From: CAVRGQ01 sp963720785
GTDB lineage: Bacteria > Actinomycetota > Acidimicrobiia > IMCC26256 > DASPTH01
Length of the DNA stretch: 64,000 nucleotides
Assembly: GCA_963720785.1 (NCBI GenBank)
Contig: CAVRGQ010000005.1
Span: 124,001 to 188,000 of the forward strand
Direction of reading: 5' to 3'
Part shown: positions 43,378 through 53,039 of the stretch, piece by piece
How positions within the stretch are numbered: position 1 is the first letter of the stretch
Layout: every line of letters begins with the position of its first letter
Notes under the pieces: model-generated
The model's input: only the letters and a program-made list of their open reading frames with translations
Database searches by the model: none
Told to the model about the DNA's origin: nothing
Translations under genes and position numbers: made by a program

Positions 43378-44196
43378 TCAGCGGGTGCGCCACTCCGGAC
43401 GCTTGCCCTTGAACGCGGCCTGTCCCTCTTCGAACGCGGACGCCTCGGTGCCGATGCGGATGAAGTAGGTGGCCTGCTCGATCGCCTGCGGCCGCGACAC
43501 GTCGCGCCCGTTCCAGAGACAGCGCAAGGTGCCCTGGATCGCGAGCGCCGGTGCGTCCGCGATGCGGCGCGCGCACCACTCCGCACGCTCCCGCAACTCG
43601 TCGCGCGGCACGACCTCGGACACGAGCCCGATCTCGTACGCGCGCTGCGCAGTCATGCGCTCGTGCACACCGAGGAGCGCCATGCGCATGATCTCGGGGA
43701 ACGGCATCTTCGACAGCAGGTGGATCGGCTCGTAGGCCGCGGTCATGCCGTAGGTGACGTGCGGGTCGAAGAACGTGGCTTCTTCCGAGGCGATGATGAA
43801 CTCCGTGTCGCCGAGCATGTAGAACGCACCCGCGCACGCCTGGCCCTGCACCGCGCTGATGACGGGCTTCCAGAGGTCGCAGTTCTTCGGGCTGATGTCG
43901 CGCCCCGGGTCGTCGTACGTCCAGTGCGTGGGGAACCCGGGGTTCTTGCCCGCGGCGATCGACGCGATGTTCTCCTCGGTCATCGCCTCCGCGCGGTCGA
44001 TGCCGGTGCAGAAATGGTCGCCCTCGGCGGTGAGCACGATGCACTTCACGTCGTCGTCCCAGCGGGCGCCGGTCCACACTGCGCGCAGGTCGGCCTGCAT
44101 CTGGGCGCTGATCGCGTTGCGCACCTCGGGCCGGTTCAGCGACACCCACAGGACGCCGTCGTCGAGGGTCACGATCAAGGTCTCGTAATCAGCCAT
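43378..44196 (-). CDS. crotonase-family (enoyl-CoA hydratase/isomerase-like) protein, paralogue
   Basis: 272 residues, sister of 35496-36311. WVSLNRPEVRNAISAQM, FCTGIDRAEAM, VQGQACAGAFYMLGDTEF and again FFDPHVTYG instead of the PE motif with the catalytic Glu. ATG 44196 lies in the 40-base gap shared with the divergent LLM gene. Hydratase activity is doubtful without the glutamate; isomerase, hydrolase or other crotonase chemistry is possible. Confidence 0.9.
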   Translation of the reverse strand: MADYETLIVTLDDGVLWVSLNRPEVRNAISAQMQADLRAVWTGARWDDDVKCIVLTAEGDHFCTGIDRAEAMTEENIASIAAGKNPGFPTHWTYDDPGRDISPKNCDLWKPVISAVQGQACAGAFYMLGDTEFIIASEEATFFDPHVTYGMTAAYEPIHLLSKMPFPEIMRMALLGVHERMTAQRAYEIGLVSEVVPRDELRERAEWCARRIADAPALAIQGTLRCLWNGRDVSRPQAIEQATYFIRIGTEASAFEEGQAAFKGKRPEWRTR

Positions 44197-44236
44197 GGGC
44201 GGCATCGTACCGACGCTCACCGATAGCGTTCGGGCC

Positions 44237-45268
44237 GTGAATTTCTCGCTGTCGCTCCCGCTGCTCGTCGACCTCGCGTCCTCCGATCCCTTCCGGGAAA
44301 CCTTCGAGCTGGCGGTGATCGCCGAGGAAGCGGGCTTCCACACCGCCACGATCGGCCACCACCACTTCATGCCCGGCAACCTGGCGGACCCGCTCACCTT
44401 CCTCGCGGCCGTGGCCGCCTGCACGTCGACGCTGCGCCTCGGGACGGGCATCTTCCAATTGCCGATCCACAACCCCGTGCGCGTCGCCGAGCAGGTCGCC
44501 ACCGTCGACCAGATCTCCGGCGGCCGCATCAGCCTCGGCGTGGGTCTCGGCTGGTGGCCCCTCGAGTACGAGGTACAGGGCTCGGTGTTCCGCGAGCGCG
44601 GCGCCCGCATGGAGGAGGCACTGGAGATCCTGCGCCTCGTGTGGACCGAGGAGCACACTGCGTACGACGGCCGCTTCTGGTCGTTCCCCGAGCTCACCGT
44701 GCACCCGCGCCCGGTGCAACGGCCGCACCCGCCGTTGTGGGTCGCGGGCGTCGCCGACGCCGCGGTGGAACGTGCGGCGCGGCTGGGCGACGCATGGTTG
44801 TGGGGACCGGTGCAGTCGCTCGCCGCGGGTCTGGCGTGTCTCGACAGGTACCGCCCCGCGTGTGCCGCCGTCGGCCGGCCGGCCGACTTCGTGCTGCGGC
44901 GCTACGCGTGGCTCGGCGCCGACGACGAGCAGGTGCGCACCGAGGTGCTGCCCGGGTACGTCGACGGGTTGATGGTGCACTGGCGCGAGTCGGTCGAGGC
45001 CGACGAGGAGCGCGCGTTGTTCGCGCGCATCGACGCCGGCGACGACGTGAGCCCCGAGGAGATCGCCGCCGACCGCTTGTTGTGGGGAGGCCCCGAGCGC
45101 GTGATCGGCCAGATCGAGGACTACCGCACCGCGACCGGATGCGACCACGTCCACGCGGCGTTCGGCGCGGGCCTCCCCGCCGACACCGGCCGGGCCTCGC
45201 TCGGCGAGTTCGCCGACATCGCCGAGATGATCCGCCTGTTCGGCCGCGAGGTCATCCCCGCGCTCTGA
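44237..45268 (+). CDS. LLM class F420-dependent oxidoreductase
   Basis: 343 residues. GHHHFMPGNLADPLTF (active-site histidines), LRLGTGIFQLPIHNPVRVAE, GGRISLGVGLGWWPLEYE and PPLWVAGVADAAVERAARL. GTG 44237 places the start at the first strand (FSLSLPLLVDLA); a longer form from 44195 is unlikely because it overlaps the crotonase start. Stop is two bases from the convergent OsmC gene. Confidence 0.88.
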   Translation: MNFSLSLPLLVDLASSDPFRETFELAVIAEEAGFHTATIGHHHFMPGNLADPLTFLAAVAACTSTLRLGTGIFQLPIHNPVRVAEQVATVDQISGGRISLGVGLGWWPLEYEVQGSVFRERGARMEEALEILRLVWTEEHTAYDGRFWSFPELTVHPRPVQRPHPPLWVAGVADAAVERAARLGDAWLWGPVQSLAAGLACLDRYRPACAAVGRPADFVLRRYAWLGADDEQVRTEVLPGYVDGLMVHWRESVEADEERALFARIDAGDDVSPEEIAADRLLWGGPERVIGQIEDYRTATGCDHVHAAFGAGLPADTGRASLGEFADIAEMIRLFGREVIPAL

Positions 45269-45270
45269 AG

Positions 45271-45699
45271 TCAGTCGCCCAGTGCTGCGTCGAGGGTGAT
45301 CGTGGTACCGGTGAGCGCCTTGCTCACCGGGCAATTGTTCTTCGCGTCCTCGGCCATGCTGACGAACGTGGCCTCGTCCATGCCGGGCACGTCGCCGCGG
45401 ACCTTCAACACGATGCCGGTGATGCCCTCGCCCGGCTGGAACGTGACCGCGGCGGAGGTGCGCAGCTGTGCCGGCGGATGATCGGCCTTGGCCAACGCGT
45501 TGGAGAAGGCCATCGAGAAGCACGACGAATGCGCCGCCGCGATGAGCTCCTCGGGGCTGGTGCGCCCCTCGGGGTCCTGCGCGCGGGACGCCCACGTGAC
45601 GTCGTAGGTCCCCAGCCCGGAAGACTCGAGCGTCACCGTGCCCGCGCCCTCGAGCAGCGAGCCCTCCCACACCGTCGTCGCGTTCCTGGTTGTCGCCAT
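45271..45699 (-). CDS. OsmC family peroxiredoxin-type protein
   Basis: 142 residues. The two reactive cysteines lie in HSSCFSMAFSNAL and NNCPVSKAL, and SPEELIAAAHSSC is the family motif. Organic hydroperoxide reduction is the known activity. Next to oxygenase and LLM genes it would protect against lipid peroxides. 42 bases after the amidohydrolase stop on the same strand. Confidence 0.93.
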   Translation of the reverse strand: MATTRNATTVWEGSLLEGAGTVTLESSGLGTYDVTWASRAQDPEGRTSPEELIAAAHSSCFSMAFSNALAKADHPPAQLRTSAAVTFQPGEGITGIVLKVRGDVPGMDEATFVSMAEDAKNNCPVSKALTGTTITLDAALGD

Positions 45700-45741
45700 G
45701 CCATCTCCTGTTCGGTGGTCCCGCCGAGTATTACCCGTTGG

Positions 45742-46986
45742 TCAGCTCGCGTACTTGCCGACGCCGAGCGCCTTGGCCAACGTGCCGCCCATGATGAGCT
45801 CCTGCTCCTCCGCGGTGAGGTTCTCGACCACCTCGCAGTACTGCAGCGGGTCGCCGAGCCCCTCGGGGTGCGGGAAGTCGGAGCCGAACATCAGCCGGTC
45901 GGCGGGGAGGCCGAGGTCGAGCAGCCCCTGTGGGTCGGGCTCGTGGAAGATGTGGATGTACACGTTGCGCTTGAGCACTTCGAACGGATCCTCGTCGAAG
46001 AGGACCGGCGACTGCTCGTAGGCCGCATTGATGCGCTGCACGAACGGGCGGACCCAGCCGGCCCAGAACTCCACCGGCATGAATTTCAGCGTCGGGAAGC
46101 GGGTGGCGAGGCCGTGGCCGATGATCGACGCCATCGCGTCCTGCACGCCGCTCTTCTCGGACATCATCGCCTTGAACGCGGGCGAGCCGGTGGCCTGGAA
46201 GGGCAGCATCTCGACGCCGATGCCCTCCCACTCGTTCGCGTAGCGCGTGTAGCCGTCGTCACCGGAGTGCATGCCGACCACGAGGCCCGAGGCCTCGACC
46301 TCGGCCCAGAACGGGTCGAACTCCTCGAGCGCGAACGACTTGCGACCCTGCCACGTGGGCACGGGCGAGACGCGCATCAGGAAGAGCTTCGCACCACGCT
46401 CCGCGATGTAGTGGAGCTCGTCGATCGCGGGGCCGACGCCGTCGGCGAGCGAGATGATCGGCGTGGAGAAGATCGCGTCGCTGTAGACGTAGGTCCAGTG
46501 CTCGTGCATCCACTCGTTGAGCGAGTGGATGAGCACGCACGCGAGCGTGGGGTCATCCGCGAGGCGCTCCTCGAGCACCGACGCGAGCGTGGGCCACAGC
46601 AGTGTGCGGTCGATGCCCATGTCCTTCATGAGCGCGAGGCGCGGTTCGGGGTCGAAGAACGCGTCGGGGCTCGGCATCGCCTTGGGCTTGATGCCGGTGT
46701 GCGCGCCGGACGCCGCCTTGCCCTCGTTCTCGTGCGACATGCCCCAGCTGCCGGGCTGCGCGACACGCGAGAAGGTGGGGTTCGGGATGTAGTGCGAGAT
46801 CTTGTCGCGCAGCGCGAGCTTGGTGCGGCCGTCGACGTCGACGTAGCGGATCACGCCCTGGTACTTCTTGGGCAGGAACTTCGTGAACGCGTCGGTGGTC
46901 TCGTAGAGGTGGTTGTCGGCATCGAACGTCTCGTAGGGCAGGCGCCGCTCGCGGACGTAGATCAGGTCCTGGTCGTTGTCGGTCAC
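45742..46986 (-). CDS. amidohydrolase family protein (COG2159), DNHLYE type
   Basis: 414 residues, intact. YETFDADNHLYETTDAFTKF (about 18-37), GMHSGDDGYTRYANEWEG, LKFMPVEFWAGWVRPF and MFGSDFPHPEGLGDP. Similar to 33320-34516. The metal set is D-x-N-H-x-x-E, D-H pattern rather than H-x-H. It is divergent from the Rieske gene across a 140-base gap with no clear operator. Confidence 0.9.
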   Translation of the reverse strand: MTDNDQDLIYVRERRLPYETFDADNHLYETTDAFTKFLPKKYQGVIRYVDVDGRTKLALRDKISHYIPNPTFSRVAQPGSWGMSHENEGKAASGAHTGIKPKAMPSPDAFFDPEPRLALMKDMGIDRTLLWPTLASVLEERLADDPTLACVLIHSLNEWMHEHWTYVYSDAIFSTPIISLADGVGPAIDELHYIAERGAKLFLMRVSPVPTWQGRKSFALEEFDPFWAEVEASGLVVGMHSGDDGYTRYANEWEGIGVEMLPFQATGSPAFKAMMSEKSGVQDAMASIIGHGLATRFPTLKFMPVEFWAGWVRPFVQRINAAYEQSPVLFDEDPFEVLKRNVYIHIFHEPDPQGLLDLGLPADRLMFGSDFPHPEGLGDPLQYCEVVENLTAEEQELIMGGTLAKALGVGKYAS

Positions 46987-47126
46987 TGCGCCGACCTCCT
47001 CTGGTTCTCTCGGGCTCGTCGTGCTCGTGGTGCTCGTCGGGCTCCCCCGGCGACCGCACTGGTTCCCAGCAATCGTAGTGTTGTTCTCGGTACAAATCCA
47101 GGTGCGCGGTGGCCTACGCTCTCGCC

Positions 47127-47456
47127 ATGAGCGAGGACACCTTCGTCGACGCCCTGCCGTCCGACTACCTGGAGCCGGGCGAGACCATGACCGTCGAGGT
47201 CGACGGCACGCCGGTGACCGTCGCCAACGCCGACGGCGAGTGGTGCGCGTTCGAGCACAACTGCCCGCACCAGGCCACGCCCCTGGGCGGCCTGCCCCTG
47301 CAGCGCAAGCGGCTCCTCCGCTGCCCGGAGCACGGCTCGATGTTCGACGTCACCACCGGCGAGTGCGTGCTGCCGTCGAACGACGGCTGGTCCGGTCCGC
47401 TGCGCACCTACCGGTGCAGGGTGGTCGACGACGTCGTCCAGGTGTCAATCTCCTGA
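47127..47456 (+). CDS. Rieske 2Fe-2S ferredoxin-like protein
   Basis: 109 residues. The iron-sulphur ligands are NCPHQATPLGG and RCPEHGSMFDV (C-x-H ... C-x-x-H). ATG 47127 is preferred to the upstream codon at 47109, which has no ribosome site. It is a soluble electron carrier for oxygenases or a subunit of a dioxygenase. It adjoins the alpha/beta hydrolase (one base between stop and start). Confidence 0.92.
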   Translation: MSEDTFVDALPSDYLEPGETMTVEVDGTPVTVANADGEWCAFEHNCPHQATPLGGLPLQRKRLLRCPEHGSMFDVTTGECVLPSNDGWSGPLRTYRCRVVDDVVQVSIS

Positions 47457-47457
47457 G

Positions 47458-48409
47458 ATGACAACTGCAGACGAGGGCATGCTCGACCCGTACGTCGCCG
47501 AGTGGCTCGAGGCCAATCCGATGTACAACTCGCCCATGGAGGAGATCGTCCCCGAGCTCCTCGAGCTCGCCCGCTCCCCCATCGGCGCGCCGCCGACGCG
47601 GGAGATCGCCGAGGTGCGCGACGAGGTGATCGAGCACGGGCCGGAGGGCGACCGCGTGTCGGTGCCGGTGCGGGTGTACCGCAACGACGGCAAGCCGACG
47701 GCGGTGCTCCTCTACTTCCACGGTGGCGGGTTCATCCTCGGCAGCATCGGGCTGATGGACAACGTCGCCGCGCGACCTGTGCCACCACACCGGAGCAGTC
47801 GTCGTGTCGGTGCAGTACCGCCTCGCGCCCGAGCACCCGTATCCCGCCGGTCTCGACGACTGCGTCGCGGCCACGCGCTGGGCGCACGCGCACGCAGCCG
47901 AGCTCGGCGCGGCAGGGAAGCCGGTGTTCGTGAGCGGCGAGAGCGCGGGCGGCAACCTCTCGGGCGCGGTCGCACTGCGGCTGCGCGTGCCTGATTCCAA
48001 GACCGGCGAGGTTCCGCTCGCCGGGCAGATCCTCGTCTACCCCGCGACCAACGGCTCGTCGCACGAATCGGCGTCGTTCTACGAGTTCGACGGACTGGTC
48101 GTGAGCCGGAAAGCCGGGCAGATGTACTGGGCCGCGTACAGCGGCGGGCGCGATCTCGACGCCGATCCGTGCGCGCGCCTGCTCGCGGCCGACGTGACGG
48201 GTCTGCCGCCGGCGCTCGTGGTGCTCGCCGGGTGCGACGTGTTGCGTGACGACGGCCGCGCCTACGCGAACCTGCTGCGCGAGGGCGGGGTGGAGGTCGA
48301 GGAGGTCTGCTACGCCGGCCAGCCCCACGGTTTCGTGAACTTCGACCTCCCCGCCGCCGCCGACGCCCACGCGGCGATCGGCGCCTGGCTGCGCGACCAC
48401 ACCGGTTGA
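47458..48409 (+). pseudogene. alpha/beta hydrolase (HSL/HGGG type), one frameshift
   Basis: About 316 residues. The N-terminal half ends with LYFHGGGFILGS (oxyanion HGGG). Near 47768-47775 one base too many breaks the frame; it resumes as RDLCHHTGAVVVSVQYRLA, the expected continuation. The catalytic Ser is in VSGESAGGNLSG, with LVVLAGCDVLRDDG (Asp region) and AGQPHGFVNF (His). Esterase or lipase activity on acyl esters is expected. Confidence 0.88.
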
Positions 48410-48473
48410 GGCACGCCGACTGAGGCACGCCGACTGACGCACGCCGCTGAAGCGCGCCAGTGATGCGCGGACG
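48407..48473. repeat. five tandem TGA-starting 13-14 bp repeats at a gene end
   Basis: Units start TGAGGCACGCCGAC at 48407 and 48421 (identical), then diverge at 48435, 48448 and 48461 (TGACGCACGCCGC, TGAAGCGCGCCAG, TGATGCGCGG...). The first TGA is the hydrolase stop. The array fills the gap before the convergent LuxR gene. Confidence 0.8.
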
Positions 48474-48475
48474 TC

Positions 48476-49147
48476 TCAGCGCGCCGGCGCGGCGAGCGCG
48501 ATGACCCCGTCGTGGGTGGCGATCGCGACCGCCTCGATCCGGGAGTGCGCCCCGACCTTCTCGAGGATGTGGCGGACGTGGTTGCGCACGGTGTGCACGC
48601 TGAGGTGCAGATCCGCGGCGATCGCGTCGGTGCCCAGCCCCGTCGCGAGCAGGCCGAGGATCTCGAGTTCTCGCGAGCTCAACTCCTGGGGTGCGACCGT
48701 CGGCACCGAGCGGAACGATCGCGCGAGGTGGTGGACCGCCGTCGGAGTGAAGACGGTCTGCCCCGCCGCCGCGGCGCGGAGCGAGCGGACCAACGTCGCG
48801 AAGGAGTCCTGGCGGGCGACGAACCCCGAGCACCCGGCCGCGACCGCATTGCGCACCGATACGGCATCGGTCGCCGCGCCGAGGAGCAGCACCGGTAGGA
48901 GCGGACGGATCGCCCGCAGTCGCCGGCACGCCTCGACGCCGTCACCGTCGGACAACTGCGCGGCGACGAGCACGACGTCGATCACCTCCGCGTCGACCGC
49001 GTGTTCAGCGACGCCGATCGTGCCGGCCAGCGCCACGGCGTCGATGTTCTCCTCGGCGTTCAGCGCGGCGGCGAAGGCCTCGCCCACCATCTGCTCGGAG
49101 TCGACGAGCAGCACCCTGATCGGCCCGTCGTGACCCGGGGTCAGCAC
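48476..49147 (-). CDS. LuxR-type response regulator with degenerate receiver domain
   Basis: 223 residues. Receiver-like domain (about 10-125: IRVLLVDSEQMVGEAF, DVVLVAAQLSDGDGVEACRR) and C-terminal LuxR helix-turn-helix (about 160-222: ELSSRELEILGLLATGLGT, then LHLSVHTVRNHVRHILEKVG). The phosphoacceptor Asp expected after VVLV is Ala, and the acidic pair is D-S. It is therefore unlikely to be phosphorylated. GTG 49147 overlaps the GGDEF-EAL stop within GTGCTGA, showing coupled translation. Confidence 0.88.
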   Translation of the reverse strand: MLTPGHDGPIRVLLVDSEQMVGEAFAAALNAEENIDAVALAGTIGVAEHAVDAEVIDVVLVAAQLSDGDGVEACRRLRAIRPLLPVLLLGAATDAVSVRNAVAAGCSGFVARQDSFATLVRSLRAAAAGQTVFTPTAVHHLARSFRSVPTVAPQELSSRELEILGLLATGLGTDAIAADLHLSVHTVRNHVRHILEKVGAHSRIEAVAIATHDGVIALAAPAR

Positions 49148-50872
49148 GGCACGGGCACGGCCACGGGTACCGGGGTGTCGAACAGCAGCTCGATCTCGGC
49201 CGCGGGCGCCGGCCGCGCGAAGCGGTACCCCTGACCGTAGGGACAGCCGAACTGGCACAGGAGGGCGGCCTGCTCGTCGGTCTCGATGCCCTCGGCGATC
49301 GTCTCGAGATCGAGGGCGGTGCCCATGAGGGCGACGGCGGCGACGATGGCGGCGACGATGCCGGTCCCGTCGACGTCGTGGCCGAGCATCCCGACGAAGC
49401 TCCGGTCGATCTTGAGGAAATCGATCGGCAGCTGCACGAGGTTGGAGAGGCAGCCGTACCCCGTACCGAAGTCGTCGAGGCCGATGTGAACGCCGAGGTC
49501 CCGGACCGCGAGCAACTCCGCGGCGGCTGCATGACCGGCGCCGAGCAGGGCGGTCTCGGTCAACTCCAGCCGGAGCTCGGCGGACGGCGTGCCCGACGTG
49601 TCGAGCACCTCGCGCACGGCGGCGGCCAGACCGGGCTGGGCGAGCTGGCGAGCCGAGAGGTTCACCGCCATCCAGCCGGACCACGCCAGGTCGCTCGCCC
49701 AGTGATGGAGTTGCGCGCATGCCTCGCGAAGCACCCACGCGCCGAGCTCGACGATCACGCCGGTCTCCTCGGCGAGTCCGATGAAGTCGTCCGGCTGGAG
49801 CAGCCCCCGCTGGGGGTGGTTCCACCGGACGAGGGCCTCCACCCCGACGATGGTCTGGTCGGTGAGCGCGTAGACGGGTTGGTAGTGCACCACGAACTCG
49901 TGTCGCGCGACCCGCGCGCCGCAACTCGGGTTCGAGCGCGCGCCGTGCAGTCGAGTCGTTGGTGAAGCGCTCGTCGAACAACACCCAGCCGGCCCGATCC
50001 GTCTGCTTGGCGTGTTGCAGTGCGGCGTCGGCGTTCCGGAGCAGCCGCATCGGGTCCGGCGGAGGCGAGTCGGGATCGACCGTGACGATCCCGACGGTCA
50101 TCGACACCCGCACCTCGAAGTCGTCGATCACGATCGGTCGCTCGACGACGGCACGGAGCCGCCTGGCCCGCGCAATCGCATCGTCGACACCGGTGAGACC
50201 TTCGCAGACGACGACGAATTCGTCGCCACTCGTGCGCGCGACCGTGTCGAGCTCTTCGAGCGCGTTGCCGAGCCGCATGGCGATGTCGACGAGGACTCGG
50301 TCCCCGCCGGCGTGACCGACCGCGTCGTTCACGAGCTTGAAGTCGTCGAGGTCACAACTGAGCACGGCCATCGTGTGCGAGTGCTTCGCCGCGCGCGCCA
50401 ACGCGAGCGCGAGCCGATCCATGATCAGCAGACGGTTGGGGAGCCCGGTGAGCGTGTCGTGCGACACGAGCTCGAGGTTGGCGAACTCCTCGGCCTTGCG
50501 GTCGGTCACGTCACGCGCGTTGGTGACGATGCCGCGCACCGCCGGGTTGGCGAGACAGTTCGTGTCGATGGTCTCGAACCAGCGCCAGTCGCCGTTCCTG
50601 CTCAGGACCCGCAACTCCGCCGCCGGCTGCGGCATGTCGGTCTCGAGCAGCGCCGCGATCAGGCCGTCACGGATCTTGAGATCGACAGGATGGATCAACT
50701 CGCGTTCGTTCGTGCCGACCAGATCGTCCGGTCGATAGCCGAGCGACGTCTCGACCGCAGGGCTGCAATACGTGAGGGTGCCGTCGACATCCCGGACCAG
50801 GAAGATGTCTCGTGAACTCTCCGTGAGCGCACGGAACCAGTCGCGACTCGACGCAGGATTGTCATCACCCAC
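49141..50872 (-). pseudogene. PAS-GGDEF-EAL signalling protein (cyclic di-GMP), one frameshift
   Basis: About 577 residues. PAS (about 12-125: WFRALTESSRDIFLVRD), GGDEF from HDTLTGLPNRLLIMDRL with ARTSGDEFVVV (SGDEF rather than GGDEF), and EAL from HYQPVYALTDQTIVG with VEALVRWNHP, DDFGTGYG and IAEGIETDEQ. The frame breaks near 49915 between GGDEF and EAL (ALEPEL... resumes RVARHEFVVHYQPV). GTG 50872 was chosen for length; GAGAGG lies upstream. The EAL residues look intact, so phosphodiesterase activity is likely; cyclase activity is uncertain. Confidence 0.88.
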
Positions 50873-51034
50873 CGGAGCCGTCCTCTCTGCCCTCGCGGAA
50901 ACGCGCCAGCTCGGTCTCGACTGTGCTGATGGGCGCGTCACCCGATCGGCACGAGACCGTGACGTAGGGCGCGATTCACACACCCGTCACAGTCGCGCCG
51001 CGCTGCCGGGCCGACGACGTGGCACCATCGCCGC

Positions 51035-52009
51035 ATGCTCGACGACCCGTCCGCGAGTCCTGTCCGCACCATCGATCTCGACGCCTGGAGAACGGGCGAC
51101 GCGGCGGTCCGGGCGGCCGTGGCCGCCGAGTTCGGCGCGTCGATGACCGAGGCCGGCTTCGTGGTCGTCGCCGGTCACGGCATCCCCGACGCCACGGCCG
51201 CCGCGCTGCGCGCCGCGGTGCTCGAGTTCTTCACCCTCGACGGCGCCGTGAAGGGCCCCTACCGCGTCACGCAGCTCGGCGACCCGGGCTGGGTGCCCTA
51301 CGGCAAGGAGGCCAACGCGTACTCCGCGGGCGAGGAGTCACCGCCCGACCTCAAGGAGTCGTTCGTCGCCACCACCGCCGACCTCGCCGGGCACGACGAC
51401 GCGCTGCCGTCGCGCTGGCCGGACGAAGTGCCCGCATTGCGCGACGCGGCGCGGGAATGGCTGGAAGGCGCGGAGGCCGCGCACCTCGAGTTGCTGCGCG
51501 TCGCGGCATGCGCACTCGGCGTCGACGACCTCGAGTACATGGCCGATCGTGCCGGGCACACCAACATCCTCAACCTCAACTGGTACCCGCCGCGCACGCA
51601 CCTCGAGTCGGTGCACGCGGCAGTGCTCGACGGCCAGTGGCGCATCGGGCCGCACACCGACTTCGGCACGCTCACGCTGCTCGACCGGCAACCCGGCCTC
51701 GGAGGGCTGCAGGTGCAGCTCGCCGACGGCACGTGGGTGGACGCACCGTGGGTGCCCGGCGCGCTGGTGGTCAACGGCGGTGACCTGCTCGAGGCGTGGA
51801 GCGGCGGGCGCTGGCGTTCGTCACCCCACCGCGTGCTGCCGCCGCCCGCCGAGGACCCGCACGAGTCGCTGGTGTCGTTGATCTACTTCTGCGACCCGGC
51901 GCCCGAGGTCGAGATCGCGCCACTTCCCGGCGTCGACGAACCCGGTGCGTTCGCACCCTTCAACGCGGGCGCGTACCTGCGGTCGAAGCTGGACCAGATC
52001 AGCGTGTGA
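51035..52009 (+). CDS. isopenicillin N synthase-family Fe(II)/2-oxoglutarate oxygenase
   Basis: 324 residues. DIDAWRTGD-type N-terminus (TIDLDAWRTGDAAV), FVVVAGHGIPD, iron ligands H-x-D in GPHTDFGTLTLL and a distal His with the R-x-S/R region in SSPHRVLPPP. A soluble oxidase or hydroxylase. It is divergent from the GGDEF-EAL gene. The strong hairpin 52016-52040 follows its stop. Confidence 0.9.
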   Translation: MLDDPSASPVRTIDLDAWRTGDAAVRAAVAAEFGASMTEAGFVVVAGHGIPDATAAALRAAVLEFFTLDGAVKGPYRVTQLGDPGWVPYGKEANAYSAGEESPPDLKESFVATTADLAGHDDALPSRWPDEVPALRDAAREWLEGAEAAHLELLRVAACALGVDDLEYMADRAGHTNILNLNWYPPRTHLESVHAAVLDGQWRIGPHTDFGTLTLLDRQPGLGGLQVQLADGTWVDAPWVPGALVVNGGDLLEAWSGGRWRSSPHRVLPPPAEDPHESLVSLIYFCDPAPEVEIAPLPGVDEPGAFAPFNAGAYLRSKLDQISV

Positions 52010-52015
52010 CCCGGG

Positions 52016-52040
52016 GTCCGGGAGGGGGGACCTCCCGGAC
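52016..52040 (+). terminator. hairpin terminator after the oxygenase gene
   Basis: Perfect 10-bp stem (GTCCGGGAGG / CCTCCCGGAC) with loop GGGGA, seven bases after the stop. No T run follows, so it may be a GC-type terminator or transcript stabiliser. The rest of the gap to 52258 shows no gene. Confidence 0.7.
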
Positions 52041-52258
52041 GACGGAGCCGGTGCGCGTGCGGGGCAAGCAGGTCGCGCTCCAGCCGGTTCACCATCGGGT
52101 CCGGTACGTGACATGACCGTCACCGGTGCGTGACCCAGTCGTGCAACGGACGCGCGACATGCGCTGTTTGGCCGGTGAGGGGATTGCTGCTATCCATGAG
52201 AGGCGTCCTCTGTGGCGCGGGGTCGCCGTGGGCAGCGGCAACCGGGGAGCGCCACCAC

Positions 52259-52993
52259 ATGACTACGGGTACGCGGTCCACCACGGATCTCGAGGTCTGT
52301 CTGCTCGGCACCTTCCGGTTCCACGCCCCCGACAGCCGGCTGCCAGCACTCGCGGGCGGATCGCAACGTCTGCTCGCACTGCTCGGGCTGCGCGACCGCG
52401 CGCTGATGCGTTCGGGCGTCGCCGGCACACTCTGGCCCGAATCCACCGAGGAGCACGCGCACTCGAGCCTCCGCTCCGCGCTCGGTCGCCTGAGCCGGGT
52501 GACGCGCGAAGCCGTCGTCGTGACTCCGCTCGACCTCTGCCTCGCCGAGCGCGTGAATGTCGACATCCGCGAAGCGCGCGCGCTCGCGCATCGGCTGCTC
52601 GATCCCGGCGTCGCGGTGACCGACGCCGATCTGGGCACGCAGGCGATCCGCTCGCTCTCCGTCGACGTGCTGCCGGACTGGTACGACGACTGGGTCCTGG
52701 TCGAGGCGGAGGAGTGGCGCCAGCTCCGCCTCCACGCGCTCGAGGCCGCGGCTGAGCGGCTCCTCTCCGGCGGCCGCTTTGGGGATGCCACTGGCGCGGC
52801 GCTCGCCGCAGTGCGGGTGGAGCCGCTGCGGGAGAGCGCGCGGGCCGCGGTCATCCGGGTGCACCTCGCCGAAGGGAACCAGTCCGAAGCGCTGCGCGAG
52901 TACGCGCGGTATCGCACGCTGCTGCACGCCGAGCTCGGCCTCGAGCCCACCGAGCAACTCCACGGGATGATCGCCGACCTCGAACCTCGGTGA
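52259..52993 (+). CDS. BTAD/SARP-like transcriptional regulator
   Basis: 244 residues. An OmpR-type winged helix (about 10-100: LEVCLLGTFRFHAPDSRL, SLRSALGRLSRVTREAV) is followed by a bacterial transcriptional activation domain of helical repeats (LRLHALEAAAERLLSGG, EALREYARYRTLLHAELGL). No NB-ARC follows, so it is a small SARP-type activator. ATG 52259 follows GGGGAG. It lies just before the small ORF, the DUF3494 gene and the HD-GYP gene. Confidence 0.88.
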   Translation: MTTGTRSTTDLEVCLLGTFRFHAPDSRLPALAGGSQRLLALLGLRDRALMRSGVAGTLWPESTEEHAHSSLRSALGRLSRVTREAVVVTPLDLCLAERVNVDIREARALAHRLLDPGVAVTDADLGTQAIRSLSVDVLPDWYDDWVLVEAEEWRQLRLHALEAAAERLLSGGRFGDATGAALAAVRVEPLRESARAAVIRVHLAEGNQSEALREYARYRTLLHAELGLEPTEQLHGMIADLEPR

Positions 52994-53039
52994 TCGAACC
53001 GTCACGGGGCGGTGATGGCGCGGGCCGTACCGTCCCCGC

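Noticed and set aside
44554..47130. 858-codon plus-strand frame opposite OsmC and the amidohydrolase
   Set aside because: Low-complexity Arg/Gly/Val composition; the minus-strand genes carry full motifs.
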